From Streptomyces sp. NBC_00414 (GTDB lineage: Bacteria; Actinomycetota; Actinomycetes; Streptomycetales; Streptomycetaceae): a stretch of DNA of 64,000 nucleotides. The notes beneath the pieces were generated by a model. It worked only from the letters and a program-made list of their open reading frames with translations, had not been told where the DNA came from and ran no database searches. Shown in pieces: positions 7,461 to 16,535 of this stretch; the first letter of the stretch is position 1; each line of letters begins with the position of its first letter. Location of the stretch: assembly GCF_036038375.1 (NCBI RefSeq), contig NZ_CP107935.1, forward strand, positions 7,936,001 through 8,000,000, given 5' to 3'. The translations under genes were made by a program, and so were the position numbers.

Positions 7461-9099
7461 TCGCCGCGAACCGCGGATGATGCAGGTCGAACGCCGGCGA
7501 CTCGGAACGGATCCGGGGCAGCGTGGCGAAGTTGTGCCGCGGCGGCGGGCACGAGGTCGCCCACTCCAGCGAGCGGCCGAAGCCCCAGGGGTCGTCGGCG
7601 TCGACCTTCTCGCCGTACTTGGCCGTCTTCCAGACGTTGTAGAGGAACGGCAGCGTCGACATGCCCAGCAGGAACGCGCCGATCGACGAGATGGTGTTGA
7701 GCGCGGTGAACCCGTCGGCCGCCAGATAGTCGGCGTAGCGGCGCGGCATGCCCTCCGCGCCCAGCCAGTGCTGCACCAGGAACGTGGTGTGGAAGCCGAC
7801 GAAGAGCGTCCAGAAGTGGAGCTTGCCGAGGCGTTCGTCGAGCATCTTCCCGGTGAACTTGGGCCACCAGAAGTAGAAGCCGCCGAAGGTCGCGAAGACG
7901 ACGGTGCCGAACACCACGTAGTGGAAGTGCGCCACCACGAAGTACGTGTCCGTGACGTGGAAGTCCAGCGGCGGCGAGGCCAGGATCACCCCGGTCAGAC
8001 CGCCGAACAGGAACGACACCAGGAAGCCGGTCGCCCACAGCATGGGGGTCTCGAAGGAGAGGGACCCCTTGAGCATCGTGCCGGTCCAGTTGAAGAACTT
8101 CACACCCGTGGGCACCGCGATCAGGAACGACACGAACGAGAAGAACGGCAGCAGCACCGCGCCCGTCGCGAACATGTGATGGGCCCACACGACCACGGAC
8201 AGACCGGTGATGGCCATCGTGGCGCCGACCAGCGTCAGATAGCCGAAGATCGGCTTCCGGCTGAAGACCGGGATGATCTCCGTGATGATCCCGAAGAACG
8301 GCAGCGCGATGATGTAGACCTCGGGATGCCCGAAGAACCAGAACAGGTGCTGCCACAGCAGCGCCCCGCCGTTGGCCGAGGCGAAGACCTGCGAGCCGAA
8401 CCGCCGGTCCGCCTCAAGGACCAGGAGGGCCGCGGCGAGCACCGGGAACGCCAGCAGGATCAGGATCGACGTGAACAGCGTGTTCCAGGTGAAGATCGGC
8501 ATCCGGAACATCGTCATGCCGGGCGCGCGCATCCCGATGATGGTCGTCAGGAAGTTCACCGCGCCGAGGATCGTGCCGAAGCCGGCCAGCGCGAGCCCCA
8601 TGATCCACATGTCGGCGCCGATACCGGGCGAGCGTTCCATGCTGTTCAGCGGCGCGTACGCGAACCACCCGAAGTTCGCGGGCCCCTGGGGCACCAGCAG
8701 GGATCCCAGCACGATCAGCCCACCGAAGAGGAACAGCCAGTACGACAGCATGTTCAGCCGGGGGAAGGCCACGTCGGGCGCGCCGATCTGCAGCGGCATG
8801 ATCTCGTTGGCGAAACCGGCGAAGGTCGGCGTCGCGAAGAGCAGCAGCATGATCGTGCCGTGCATCGTGAACATCTGGTTGAACGTGTTGTTGTCGATGA
8901 TCTGCGTACCCGGCCGCGCCAGCTCGGCCCGCATCAGCAGCGCCATCAGACCGCCGACCAGGAAGAAGGCGAACGAGGTGATCAGATAGAGGTGGCCGAT
9001 CTTCTTGTGGTCGGTCGTGGTCAGCCAGTCCACCACCAGCCGCCCCGGCCGCTTCACCGGTACGGGCCGTACCGCCGCCTGCGCGGTGTCCGTCCCCAT
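7369..9099 (-). CDS. ctaD: Cytochrome c oxidase subunit I (heme-copper oxidase)
   Basis: The 576-residue product is the catalytic, 12-helix subunit of aa3-type cytochrome c oxidase. Start ATG at 9099 is preceded by a GAGGGGG ribosome-binding site; the frame stays open further but the added residues look non-coding. Visible landmarks are TTDHKKIGHLYLITSFAFFL at the N terminus, the low-spin heme ligand region MHGTIMLLLF, the CuB/cross-linked Tyr region HPEVYI, the CuB histidine pair in VVWAHHMF, the K-channel stretch and the heme a3/a ligands in VVAHFHYVVFG. No ctaC, ctaE or ctaF gene is nearby, so this looks like a second, orphan copy outside the main oxidase operon. A C-terminal extension of about 30 residues covers the overlap with the WYL gene. 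Confidence 0.93.
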   Translation of the reverse strand: MGTDTAQAAVRPVPVKRPGRLVVDWLTTTDHKKIGHLYLITSFAFFLVGGLMALLMRAELARPGTQIIDNNTFNQMFTMHGTIMLLLFATPTFAGFANEIMPLQIGAPDVAFPRLNMLSYWLFLFGGLIVLGSLLVPQGPANFGWFAYAPLNSMERSPGIGADMWIMGLALAGFGTILGAVNFLTTIIGMRAPGMTMFRMPIFTWNTLFTSILILLAFPVLAAALLVLEADRRFGSQVFASANGGALLWQHLFWFFGHPEVYIIALPFFGIITEIIPVFSRKPIFGYLTLVGATMAITGLSVVVWAHHMFATGAVLLPFFSFVSFLIAVPTGVKFFNWTGTMLKGSLSFETPMLWATGFLVSFLFGGLTGVILASPPLDFHVTDTYFVVAHFHYVVFGTVVFATFGGFYFWWPKFTGKMLDERLGKLHFWTLFVGFHTTFLVQHWLGAEGMPRRYADYLAADGFTALNTISSIGAFLLGMSTLPFLYNVWKTAKYGEKVDADDPWGFGRSLEWATSCPPPRHNFATLPRIRSESPAFDLHHPRFAAITPPQTRSGQEESPQIRFGQERPKAGPEQY

Positions 9100-9535
9100 C
9101 GCCGCCCCCTCGCTCGTCGCGTCCCGGGCCTCCTGAAGCTCACGCCATGATGCTCGCGGGGCACCGCGCTCCGACAGGGGGCGTACACGGGTTCTGTGCT
9201 TGAACCATGTATTTACTGTGGCGGGCCAACTTCCTTGCGGCGCCACGGAATCGGAATGGAATAGCGGGGAAACGGGCTCGGCGACCGGCTTTCGGCCGGG
9301 GTATTCGAGGCCGCTTCGGCGATAGTCCGGCGCGGTTCAGAATTCCGTTCGAGGGCGGGCGGAAAACGTCCGGAACCGCCCGTTCGTGTGACGGCTCGAC
9401 GCGCAGCGGATGATGTCGGCGCGGCCAAAACGAGTGTCGATGTCCTGTGACAGAAGCGTGACCGGAGAGGGACCGGTGACGGATGGTGGCGGGGTCGGGG
9501 TTCCCCGTCCGTACTGCGGCGCCTAACGTGGCGTC
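9100..9535. other. 436-base intergenic region between ctaD and the I78 inhibitor gene
   Basis: This gap separates divergent genes and is somewhat less G+C-rich than its surroundings (for example near 9235-9275). It should hold the ctaD promoter and the promoter of the gene at 9536. Short frames exist on both strands but lack ribosome-binding sites and third-position bias, so I call no gene. No inverted repeat stood out. Confidence 0.5.
9524..9529 (+). promoter_or_regulatory. -10 box TAACGT for a probably leaderless I78 inhibitor transcript
   Basis: TAACGT fits the actinobacterial -10 pattern TANNNT and lies six bases before the ATG at 9536, where transcription would begin at the start codon. 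No Shine-Dalgarno sequence precedes that ATG. Confidence 0.5.
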
Positions 9536-9751
9536 ATGGCACCGATTCCCACTCCTCCCGCAGAGCCCTCCGACACTCCGGACGCGTACGTCGGCCTGGA
9601 GGTCGGCGGCGCCGAGCGGCAGGCTCGTGCGCGCGGCTGGTCCGCCGTGCGGTCGTTGCCGCCGGGCGCGATCATCACGATGGAGTATCGCGTGGGGCGG
9701 CTGAACTTCGAGGTCACGGACGGTCGGGTGACGCGCTGCTGGAAGGGGTGA
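9536..9751 (+). CDS. I78-family peptidase inhibitor-like small protein
   Basis: The 71-residue product has a Pro-rich N terminus and a core GLEVGGAERQARARGWSAVR followed by LPPGAIITMEYRVGRLNFEV and DGRVTRCWKG. This is the layout of the I78 peptidase-inhibitor family, in which the extended loop ahead of the R-V-x-R-L-N strand blocks serine proteases. There is no signal peptide, so it should act in the cytoplasm, perhaps guarding against endogenous proteases. A TAACGT -10 box six bases ahead suggests a leaderless mRNA. Confidence 0.75.
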   Translation: MAPIPTPPAEPSDTPDAYVGLEVGGAERQARARGWSAVRSLPPGAIITMEYRVGRLNFEVTDGRVTRCWKG

Positions 9752-10016
9752 CGCTCTCCGCTGCGGGTCTCGTACCGGCCTCGTGCGGGCCGGTGGGGCT
9801 CGCCGCGCCGTTCCCCGCGCCCCTTAAAAGATTGCGCCGTTCCCCGCGCCCCTTGGGGGCTGGGGTGGGCGTGCGTTTGTGGCTTCGGGCCGGTGGGGGC
9901 TGAGCGCGCCGTTCCTCGCGCCCCTCAAAGCGGGGCTGCGCCCCAGCTTTGCCCCTTCAGGGGCGCGAGGTGCCGGGCGTGGGGTGTGCGTACCGGCCCG
10001 GCCGAACTGCTGCCGC
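9752..10016. repeat. Intergenic region with three copies of the GC-rich Streptomyces repeat
   Basis: Copies of GCGCCGTTCCCCGCGCCCC (one with a C-to-T change, GTTCCTCGCG) start near 9805, 9834 and 9905. A partly inverted GGGGCGCGAGG follows near 9959, so a hairpin can form between the + gene ending at 9751 and the - gene ending at 10017. It probably acts as a shared terminator. I see no gene here. Confidence 0.55.
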
Positions 10017-11045
10017 TCAGCCACCCGCCAGGGGCCGCGCCGAGGCGGTGCCACGTGTCACTCGGTCCGACTGCGGTGGTCTGCGGCTGCCGAGAGGCGT
10101 CACCGGGGTGCGCTCCGAGCGGCTCAGGTGCGGGCCGGGGGCCAGGTAACCGGGCGCCCGCGCCGGCCGGGAGGCGGCCACGGGCTCACGCACCACCGGC
10201 TCCTGCTCACCGGCCGCCGGCTTGCCGATCGGGGCGAGCGCCGCGGGAGCGGGAACCTCCGCCGGTCCGGCCGGAGCCGCACCGCGGCGACGGTCGCGCC
10301 AGGCGTCGCGCAGATCGAAGATGCCGGACTCCGCACGCGCGATCAGCGGCTCGCACCAGGGCAGCGCCAGCAGGATCAGCAGTCCCGCCGCCCAGCCGAG
10401 CACGACATCGCTCAGCCAGTGCGTACCCAGGTACACGGTGGTCAGGCCGACGCCGAGGGAGACCACGGCGGAGAAGGCCGACAGCCAGCGGCGAGCGCGC
10501 GGCGTCGAGGCCAGATAAGCGAGGATGCCCCAGGTCACGACGGCGTTGGCGGTGTGGCCGGAAGGGAATATGTCACCGCCCAGCCACATCTCGTTCGAGC
10601 CGACACCGGTCGCGTAGTGCGGACCGAGGCGGCCCATGCTGATCTTGGCGGCGCCGACCGTGATGTTGAGCAGCAGCAGCGAGGCGCCCAGCGTGAGCAG
10701 CGGCCGCAGGGTGTGCTGCCGCCAGGAGCGCCAGCCCAGCCAGGCCGCGATCATCACAGCCGTGGGACCCCGCTGGCCCAGGACCACGTAGTAGTCGAGG
10801 AACGCGTGGATCTCCGGCCACTGCTGGTAGGGCCGGAAGAACATGACCTGCCAGTCGAGCCGGACCAGCCAGGAGGTGATCACGACGGCCCACACGATGG
10901 CCGCGTAGAAGGCGAGCGTGGACGCGAAGAGGACCACCCGGTGCCGGCTCATCCTGGGCACGTCGATGTGGGCCGGTCGTTCCGGCTCACGGTCCAGCCG
11001 GGCGAAGACCCGGTCCAGACGAGTCAGCTTTCGTTCGGTACGCAC
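10017..11045 (-). CDS. PAP2-family membrane phosphatase
   Basis: The product (342 residues from GTG at 11045) is a type-2 phosphatidic acid phosphatase-like integral membrane enzyme, which removes phosphate from lipid (pyro)phosphates on the outer face of the membrane. Five to six helices are visible between residues about 33 and 240. The phosphatase signature is KISMGRLGPHY, then FPSGHTANAV with the PSGH histidine, then LTTVYLGTHWLSDV with the third-motif histidine. The tail is long, Pro/Ala-rich and likely cytoplasmic. I chose GTG 11045 because a TAACGT -10 box sits seven bases upstream; a GTG at 11090 is open too but lacks support. Its neighbour at 11283 is a mannosyltransferase-like membrane protein. 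Confidence 0.85.
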   Translation of the reverse strand: MRTERKLTRLDRVFARLDREPERPAHIDVPRMSRHRVVLFASTLAFYAAIVWAVVITSWLVRLDWQVMFFRPYQQWPEIHAFLDYYVVLGQRGPTAVMIAAWLGWRSWRQHTLRPLLTLGASLLLLNITVGAAKISMGRLGPHYATGVGSNEMWLGGDIFPSGHTANAVVTWGILAYLASTPRARRWLSAFSAVVSLGVGLTTVYLGTHWLSDVVLGWAAGLLILLALPWCEPLIARAESGIFDLRDAWRDRRRGAAPAGPAEVPAPAALAPIGKPAAGEQEPVVREPVAASRPARAPGYLAPGPHLSRSERTPVTPLGSRRPPQSDRVTRGTASARPLAGG

Positions 11046-11052
11046 CCAATCG

Positions 11053-11058
11053 ACGTTA
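11053..11058 (-). promoter_or_regulatory. -10 box TAACGT for the PAP2 gene
   Basis: On the minus strand TAACGT lies seven bases upstream of GTG 11045, the spacing expected for a leaderless transcript. It supports the shorter start. Confidence 0.45.
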
Positions 11059-11282
11059 CAGCGAGTGAGGTGTGTTCCAGGCCGAAGCACCGTCTTTGTG
11101 ATGACGATGTGATGTGGGATTGCTCTCAGAAGGGGGTTTATCGCCGTGGATTATGGAATCCCCCGTCCGCTCTTCCTTCAATTCGATTGATCATTTCGGA
11201 GCGGAGTTTTATGGCGCTTTCGAATTCGTTCACCGAATGCTCGCGTGCTCTTCTCCGGGCGCTCACCGGCGACCGTGAGTGA

Positions 11283-12449
11283 TCACGGCGGACCGGAGCC
11301 GTTCAGCCAGAAGGCGCCGTACGCCGCCGACGCCACGGCCACCGTGCCCAGCACCCACGCCGACCTGGCCGTTCGCAGCCTCGCGAGGGCCAGTGCGAGG
11401 GGCAGGAGGAGGGGGAAGGCGGGCAGCAGAAGGCGTGGCTTCGAGCCGAAATAGCTCGACGCGCACAGCGCGAGGGCGGTGACCACCCCCGCGTACACCA
11501 GGAGCGGCAACGGCTGCCGCTGCCGTACGCAGGTCACGTACAGCCGGATCAGCAGGGCGACCCCGGCGATCAGCGCCAGGCCGGCCAGGGCCGACGGGAA
11601 CGAGGTGAACTTGTCGGCGACGAACCGGGCGAACGCGTAGCCGCCGTCGAAGCCGTTGCGCCAGCCCGCCTGGACGTCGAGGTAGCCCAGCGGGCCCTTG
11701 CCCGTGTGACGGCCGACCCACAGGACGTACCCGGCCGCTCCGAGGGGCGCGATCAGGATCGCCAGGGCGCGCCGCCATCTCGGTGCGCCACCCGGGGACG
11801 GAGCGCTCCGCTCCCCCGCGAAAGAGGCGATGGCCGTCACCCACACGGCCGCAACGACCGCCGCGCCCACCGGACGGGTCAGGCCGGCCAGCGAGGCGAG
11901 CAGACCCGCGGTCAGCCAGCGGCCGGTCAGGACCGCGTACAGCGACCAGGCCGCGAGCGCCGTGAACAGCGACTCGCTGTACGCCATCGACTGCACGATC
12001 CCGACGGGCAGGACCGCCCACAGCAGCACGGCACAGATCCCGGCCCGCCGGCCGTACACGTGGTCCGCGACCGCGAAGATCCCCCAGGCCGCGGCGAGCG
12101 AGGCGACCGTGCTGACCAGCAGGCCCGCGTCCGCGTAGGAGAGAGGGGACACCGCCGACACCGCCCGCTCCAGCCACGGCAGCAGGGGGAAGAAGGCGAG
12201 GTTCGAGTGCACGTCGCCGTTCGGCAGCCGCACCTCGTAGCCGTAGCCCAGCTCGGCGACCCGGGTGTACCAGAGGGAGTCCCAGCGGGCCGAGAGCAGT
12301 TGCTGCGCGCTCTTGTCCCTGGTGGCGCTCCACACCGCGAGCGCCACCAGGCCCAGCGCGCGCACCGCCGCGTACCCGAGGAGCGCGGGCGCGGCGCGGC
12401 GCCAGGACGGCCCCGGACGGGGCGGCGCGACGGTCTCAAGATCGGTCAC
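11283..12449 (-). CDS. PIG-V/GT-C-type membrane mannosyltransferase-like protein
   Basis: The 388-residue product is a polytopic membrane protein with about ten helices. After the first helix the loop reads LLSARWDSLWYTRVAELGYG, where the RWDS...Y pattern is typical of PIG-V-like (GT76-type) mannosyltransferases that use polyprenyl-phosphate mannose. Further motifs are FFPLLPWLERAVS and SMAYSESLFTALAAWSLYAV, then AGLTRPVG. It may mannosylate lipids or exported proteins. GTG 12449 is preceded at seven bases by a GATAAT -10 box, so the mRNA is probably leaderless; the longer open frame to 12869 crosses the divergent MFS gene and is not real. Confidence 0.82.
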   Translation of the reverse strand: MTDLETVAPPRPGPSWRRAAPALLGYAAVRALGLVALAVWSATRDKSAQQLLSARWDSLWYTRVAELGYGYEVRLPNGDVHSNLAFFPLLPWLERAVSAVSPLSYADAGLLVSTVASLAAAWGIFAVADHVYGRRAGICAVLLWAVLPVGIVQSMAYSESLFTALAAWSLYAVLTGRWLTAGLLASLAGLTRPVGAAVVAAVWVTAIASFAGERSAPSPGGAPRWRRALAILIAPLGAAGYVLWVGRHTGKGPLGYLDVQAGWRNGFDGGYAFARFVADKFTSFPSALAGLALIAGVALLIRLYVTCVRQRQPLPLLVYAGVVTALALCASSYFGSKPRLLLPAFPLLLPLALALARLRTARSAWVLGTVAVASAAYGAFWLNGSGPP

Positions 12450-12456
12450 GGGCTCG

Positions 12457-12462
12457 ATTATC
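12457..12462 (-). promoter_or_regulatory. -10 box GATAAT for the mannosyltransferase gene
   Basis: Minus-strand GATAAT is separated by seven bases from the GTG start at 12449. This fits a leaderless start and decides between several in-frame start codons. Confidence 0.45.
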
Positions 12463-12708
12463 GAGGGCGCCCGCAACCGCGTACCCCGGCGGGGGCGTGC
12501 TCGGACACGGGGGAGCGTGGTGCACGCCACACGTGTCCCAGGAGAACGTGAGAGGTCCGCCACCCGACGCCGGAGGGAACTCGCGTACTCTGACGTCTCA
12601 CTCGCCTTTGTTGCGTGGGCCGGGACACCGCTCCTCCCGAGCCGCAGCCGCAGGGAGTCCCCACCCAGCGGATCGCCGAACGCGAGGGAACATCTGGGAG
12701 GTACGTAC

Positions 12709-14325
12709 ATGTCCGGGACGACCACGGCCGCCGCGCGTCGCCGTCGGGAGACCGGGGCCGGTGCAAACCGCTGGGTCGTCCTTGTGGTGCTGTGCGTCAG
12801 CCTGCTCCTGGTCGCCGTCGACGCCACCGTGCTCCACGTCGCCGTGCCCGCCGTCACCGAGGACCTCACGCCCGGCGCGATAGAGCTGCTCTGGATCGTC
12901 GACGTCTACCCGCTCGTCTGCGCCTCGCTGCTGATCCTCTTCGGCACCCTGGGCGACCGGGTCGGCCGCAGACGGGTCCTCCTCCTCGGATACGCCCTCT
13001 TCGGCGTCGCATCCGCTGTCGCGGCCCTCGCCGACAGCGCGGAGGTGCTGATCGCGGCCCGCGCCCTGCTCGGCGTCGGCGGCGCGATGATCATGCCCGC
13101 GACGCTGTCCATCCTTCGGCAGGTCTTCCCCGCCCGGCGCGAGCGGGCGCTCGCCATCGGCGTCTGGAGCGCCGTCGCCGCGGTGGGCGCGGCCGTCGGA
13201 CCGCTCCTCGGCGGGTTCCTCCTGGAGCACTTCTGGTGGGGCTCGGTCTTCCTCATCAACATCCCGCTGATGCTCGTCAGCCTGCCCGTCGGGCGGCTGC
13301 TGCTGCCCGAGTCGAAGGGCGAGCGCGACGGGCCGTGGGACGTCGTCGGCGCGCTGATGGCCGCGGCCGGCCTCTTCGGCGTCGTCCTCGGAGTGAAGCG
13401 GCTCGGCGGCGGAGAGGACCCGCTGAGCGTTTTCACGGCGGTGCCGCTGATGGCGGGAGCCGGACTGCTCGTCGCCTTCGTACGGCGGCAGCGGCGGCGC
13501 CGGCATCCGCTGGTCGATCTGCGGATGTTCTCGCGGCCCGCCTTCAGCACCTCCGTCGGCTGCATCGTGCTGGCGATGCTCGCCCTGGTCGGGCTCGAAC
13601 TGATCGCCGCGCAGTATCTCCAGCTCGTGCTGGAGCTCTCCCCGCTGGAGACCGGGCTGCGGCTGCTGCCGCTCACCGTCGCCGCGATGACCGCGGGACT
13701 GGTCGGGGCGAAGATGCTGCAGCGCTTCGGGCCGCGCACCATGGTCTGCTCCGGTTTCTGTCTCACCGCCGCCGCGGTCGTCACCCTGACGGCGATGGGT
13801 ACCGAGGACAACGCTCCGCTGCTGCTGACCGGGTTCGTGATGCTCGGCTTCGGCCTTGAGGTGACGCTTTTCGGGGCGTACGAGTCGATGCTGAGCGAGG
13901 CACCGCAGGAACAGGCCGGCGGGGCGGCGGCGATCGGCGAGACGTCGTACCAGCTCGGGGCGGGGATCGGGATCGCGCTCCTCGGGAGCGTGATGAACGC
14001 GGCGTATGCGCCCGGGCTCGCGTCCGTTCACGGGGTTCCGCCGGGGGACGCCGCCGCGGCGGGGCATTCGCTGGGGGAGGCCTACGAGGTCGCCGCGCGG
14101 CTCGGCGGGGGGTCGGGGGAGGCGCTTCGGGTGGCGGCTCGGCACGCGTTCGTGCACGGGCTGCATGTGACGCTGCTGGTGAGTGCGGGGCTGTTGTTGC
14201 TGGGGGCGGTGATGGCGCTTCGGCTGCCCCGGGCGATGGAGTGCGCGGAGCCCTCGCCTTCCCGGGCGGGGGTGCCGGGGCCCCGGGAGGCGTCCGGGGC
14301 GCCCGTGCGGGTCGGTGGCGGCTGA
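12709..14325 (+). CDS. MFS drug exporter, DHA2 (14-helix) family
   Basis: The 538-residue product is a proton-driven major facilitator of the EmrB/QacA type. A GGGAGG ribosome-binding site precedes ATG 12709. Helix 1 ends with VAVDATVLHVAVPAV, the motif D/E-x-T/x-V-N-x-A-L-P of the DHA2 group, and the loop between helices 2 and 3 has GTLGDRVGRRRVLLLG. Motif C-like GVGGAMIMPATLSILRQVF and the hydrophobic series up to residue about 510 support 14 helices. The cytoplasmic tail is Pro/Gly-rich. Substrate is unknown. No TetR or MarR repressor is adjacent, so regulation is not visible. Confidence 0.87.
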   Translation: MSGTTTAAARRRRETGAGANRWVVLVVLCVSLLLVAVDATVLHVAVPAVTEDLTPGAIELLWIVDVYPLVCASLLILFGTLGDRVGRRRVLLLGYALFGVASAVAALADSAEVLIAARALLGVGGAMIMPATLSILRQVFPARRERALAIGVWSAVAAVGAAVGPLLGGFLLEHFWWGSVFLINIPLMLVSLPVGRLLLPESKGERDGPWDVVGALMAAAGLFGVVLGVKRLGGGEDPLSVFTAVPLMAGAGLLVAFVRRQRRRRHPLVDLRMFSRPAFSTSVGCIVLAMLALVGLELIAAQYLQLVLELSPLETGLRLLPLTVAAMTAGLVGAKMLQRFGPRTMVCSGFCLTAAAVVTLTAMGTEDNAPLLLTGFVMLGFGLEVTLFGAYESMLSEAPQEQAGGAAAIGETSYQLGAGIGIALLGSVMNAAYAPGLASVHGVPPGDAAAAGHSLGEAYEVAARLGGGSGEALRVAARHAFVHGLHVTLLVSAGLLLLGAVMALRLPRAMECAEPSPSRAGVPGPREASGAPVRVGGG

Positions 14326-14516
14326 GGCCGGGAACTTTCCCGACCACACCGCCCGTGCGGGGGCTTTCCCCGTGCGGGTTTCCCGTGGCGCTTCCCGCCC
14401 GTCGGCGCCTGCGGGTCCGTGCCCCGTGAGGTGAGCCTGGACGTGCGTCATGCTGCGTCGTAACGTCAAGGACCGTCAGTAGTTACCACTGCTAGTTTTA
14501 CGCGCCGGAGGTCCCC

Positions 14517-15719
14517 ATGTCCTCTTCCCCTTCCCCTTCCTCGAAGTTGCCGCCGTTCGACCCCAGTGATCCGCTCGGTGTCGACGATCTGCTGAGTGCG
14601 GAGGATCTGGCGGTCCGTGACACCGTGCGCGCCTGGGCGGCCGACCGGGTGCTGCCTTATGTCGCCGAGTGGTACGAGAACGGAGAGCTGCCGGGGATCC
14701 GGGAGCTGGCACGGGAGTTGGGCGGCCTCGGCGCTCTCGGGATGTCGCTCGACGGATACGGGTGTGCCGGAGCCTCCGCCGTGCAGTACGGACTCGCCTG
14801 TCTGGAGCTGGAGGCCGCCGACTCCGGGATCCGCTCGCTCGTCTCCGTGCAGGGCTCGCTCGCGATGTACGCGATCCACCGGTTCGGCAGCCAGGAGCAG
14901 AAGCAGACCTGGCTGCCGCGGATGGCCGCCGGCGAGGTCATCGGCTGCTTCGGACTGACCGAGCCCGACCACGGGTCCGACCCCGCGGGCATGCGCACGT
15001 ACGCCAAGCGGGACGGCGGGGACTGGGTCCTCACCGGACGCAAGATGTGGATCACCAACGGGTCCGTGGCGGGGGTCGCCGTCGTGTGGGCGCGGACCGA
15101 CGACGGGATCCGCGGCTTCGTCGTGCCCACCGACAGCCCCGGCTTCTCCGCGCCGGAGATCAAGCACAAGTGGTCACTGCGGGCGTCGGTCACCAGTGAG
15201 CTGGTGCTCGACGAGGTGCGGCTGCCCGCCGACGCCGTACTGCCCGAGGTCACCGGGCTCAAGGGCCCGCTCAGCTGTCTCTCCCACGCCCGGTACGGGA
15301 TCGTGTGGGGCGCGATGGGCGCCGCACGGGCGAGTTTCGAGGCGGCGGTGGAGTACGCGAAGACGCGTGAACAGTTCGGGCGGCCCATCGGCGGATTCCA
15401 GCTCACCCAGGCCAAGCTCGCCGACATGACGGTCGAACTGCACAAGGGGATCCTGCTGGCCCACCACCTGGGCCGGCGGATGGACGCGGGACGGCTCCGT
15501 CCCGAGCAGGTCAGCTTCGGCAAGCTCAACAACGTGCGGGAGGCGATCGACATCTGCCGTACGGCACGGACGATCCTCGGCGCCAACGGGATCTCGCTCG
15601 AATACCCCGTGATGCGCCACGCGACGAACCTCGAATCGGTGCTGACCTACGAGGGCACCGTCGAGATGCACCAGCTGGTACTGGGCAAGGCGCTCACCGG
15701 TCTCGACGCGTTCCGGTAG
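14517..15719 (+). CDS. Acyl-CoA dehydrogenase, glutaryl-CoA dehydrogenase type
   Basis: The 400-residue flavoprotein oxidises an acyl-CoA at the alpha-beta position with FAD. The order of domains is alpha N-terminal (1-130), beta middle (130-240, with GCFGLTEPDHGSDPAGM for FAD/substrate binding and WITNGSVA), and alpha C-terminal. The catalytic base is Glu in LTYEGTVEMHQLVLG near residue 380, and RTILGANGISLEYPVMRHA is characteristic of glutaryl-CoA dehydrogenases, which also decarboxylate the product to crotonyl-CoA. ATG 14517 follows a GGAGG site. It probably serves lysine/tryptophan breakdown, but isovaleryl or short-chain activity is possible. Confidence 0.87.
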   Translation: MSSSPSPSSKLPPFDPSDPLGVDDLLSAEDLAVRDTVRAWAADRVLPYVAEWYENGELPGIRELARELGGLGALGMSLDGYGCAGASAVQYGLACLELEAADSGIRSLVSVQGSLAMYAIHRFGSQEQKQTWLPRMAAGEVIGCFGLTEPDHGSDPAGMRTYAKRDGGDWVLTGRKMWITNGSVAGVAVVWARTDDGIRGFVVPTDSPGFSAPEIKHKWSLRASVTSELVLDEVRLPADAVLPEVTGLKGPLSCLSHARYGIVWGAMGAARASFEAAVEYAKTREQFGRPIGGFQLTQAKLADMTVELHKGILLAHHLGRRMDAGRLRPEQVSFGKLNNVREAIDICRTARTILGANGISLEYPVMRHATNLESVLTYEGTVEMHQLVLGKALTGLDAFR

Positions 15720-15802
15720 GAATCCGGTGGGGATCCCGCGGGAATCCCTTCGGAACTTCCCACCGCGGCGCCGAGAGGCGGGTCCGGTGAGCGGGCCTTG
15801 CC

Positions 15803-16246
15803 TCAGCTCTGGTTGAAGAAGCCGTCCACACGACGGGCGGCGGGTTCCCCGCTGACGATCTCGGTATCGGCGGGGGTCAGCAGGAAAACCCGGTTCGACA
15901 CGCGCTCGATGGAGCCGCGCAGGCCGAAGATCAGGCCGGCCGCGAAGTCGACGACGCGCTTGGCGTCGGCGGCCTCCATGGCCGTGAGGTTCATGATGAC
16001 GGGCACGCCGTCGCGGAACAGCTCACCGATGCCACGGGCGTCCCGGAAGCTGTCCGGGGTGACCGTGCCGATCCGTCGGCCCTTCTCCTCGGCGGCTTCC
16101 GATGCCACCTTGACCCGAGGATCCGTGACCCAGACCTCACGGCTCCCGGTCTCGGATCCCTCGGCGTAGTCGTCGTCGTAGTAACGCTCGTCATCGTTGT
16201 CGTCGACGAGGCCAAGCCAGGCACTCGCCTTGCGCACCGATCCCAT
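15803..16246 (-). CDS. sflA: SepF-like cell-division protein, probably SflA
   Basis: The 147-residue product has the SepF layout: a short amphipathic N terminus MGSVRKASAWLGLVDDN for membrane contact, an acidic linker (DDNDDERYYDDDYAEG), and the C-terminal beta-alpha domain with GVPVIMNLTAMEAADAKRVV followed by DFAAGLIFGL and VFLLTP. SepF tethers FtsZ to the membrane; Streptomyces carries one main sepF in the dcw cluster plus paralogs. This gene is far from ftsZ and lies next to an acyl-CoA dehydrogenase gene, as I recall for the S. coelicolor paralog SflA, which modulates SepF/FtsZ/DivIVA placement. A GGAGG site precedes the ATG. The paralog name rests on remembered gene order. Confidence 0.82.
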   Translation of the reverse strand: MGSVRKASAWLGLVDDNDDERYYDDDYAEGSETGSREVWVTDPRVKVASEAAEEKGRRIGTVTPDSFRDARGIGELFRDGVPVIMNLTAMEAADAKRVVDFAAGLIFGLRGSIERVSNRVFLLTPADTEIVSGEPAARRVDGFFNQS

Positions 16247-16426
16247 GGACGCCTCCTCTCACAGCGGTATTTCTTCTTTCCGCATCCCCATGGTCGTCCA
16301 TGATGCGGATGTCGCGCCAAGGGGATAGACGCCGCGCGGGGGTTTCGTGACGGTACTGGTGCACAGCGAATTCGTCGAGAGGCCGCGTACCCCAAGGGTC
16401 GTGCGGTACACCGCTGCTGACTGTGA

Positions 16427-16445
16427 GTGAAATATGATTCTTCAC
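16427..16445 (+). promoter_or_regulatory. Inverted repeat GTGAA-N9-TTCAC around a TATGAT box
   Basis: This short palindrome lies in the divergent sflA/DUF5685 gap and encloses TATGAT (16433-16438), a good -10 sequence. It could be an operator over a + strand promoter about 90 bases ahead of the DUF5685 gene. No matching regulator is adjacent. Confidence 0.3.
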
Positions 16446-16535
16446 GGCGGACGGGTGACGGCTGGAGCGTCCGGGTGAACGGAGCGCTCGATACGATGCC
16501 GCAGCTCAACGTCGTACACACCACGGGGGAACGTC

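Noticed and set aside
9213..9428. 71-codon minus frame upstream of ctaD
   Set aside because: No ribosome site and no motif; likely just open by composition.
12450..12869. Upstream extension of the mannosyltransferase frame to 12869
   Set aside because: It crosses the divergent MFS gene start and the added residues lack membrane character; GTG 12449 has a matching -10 box.
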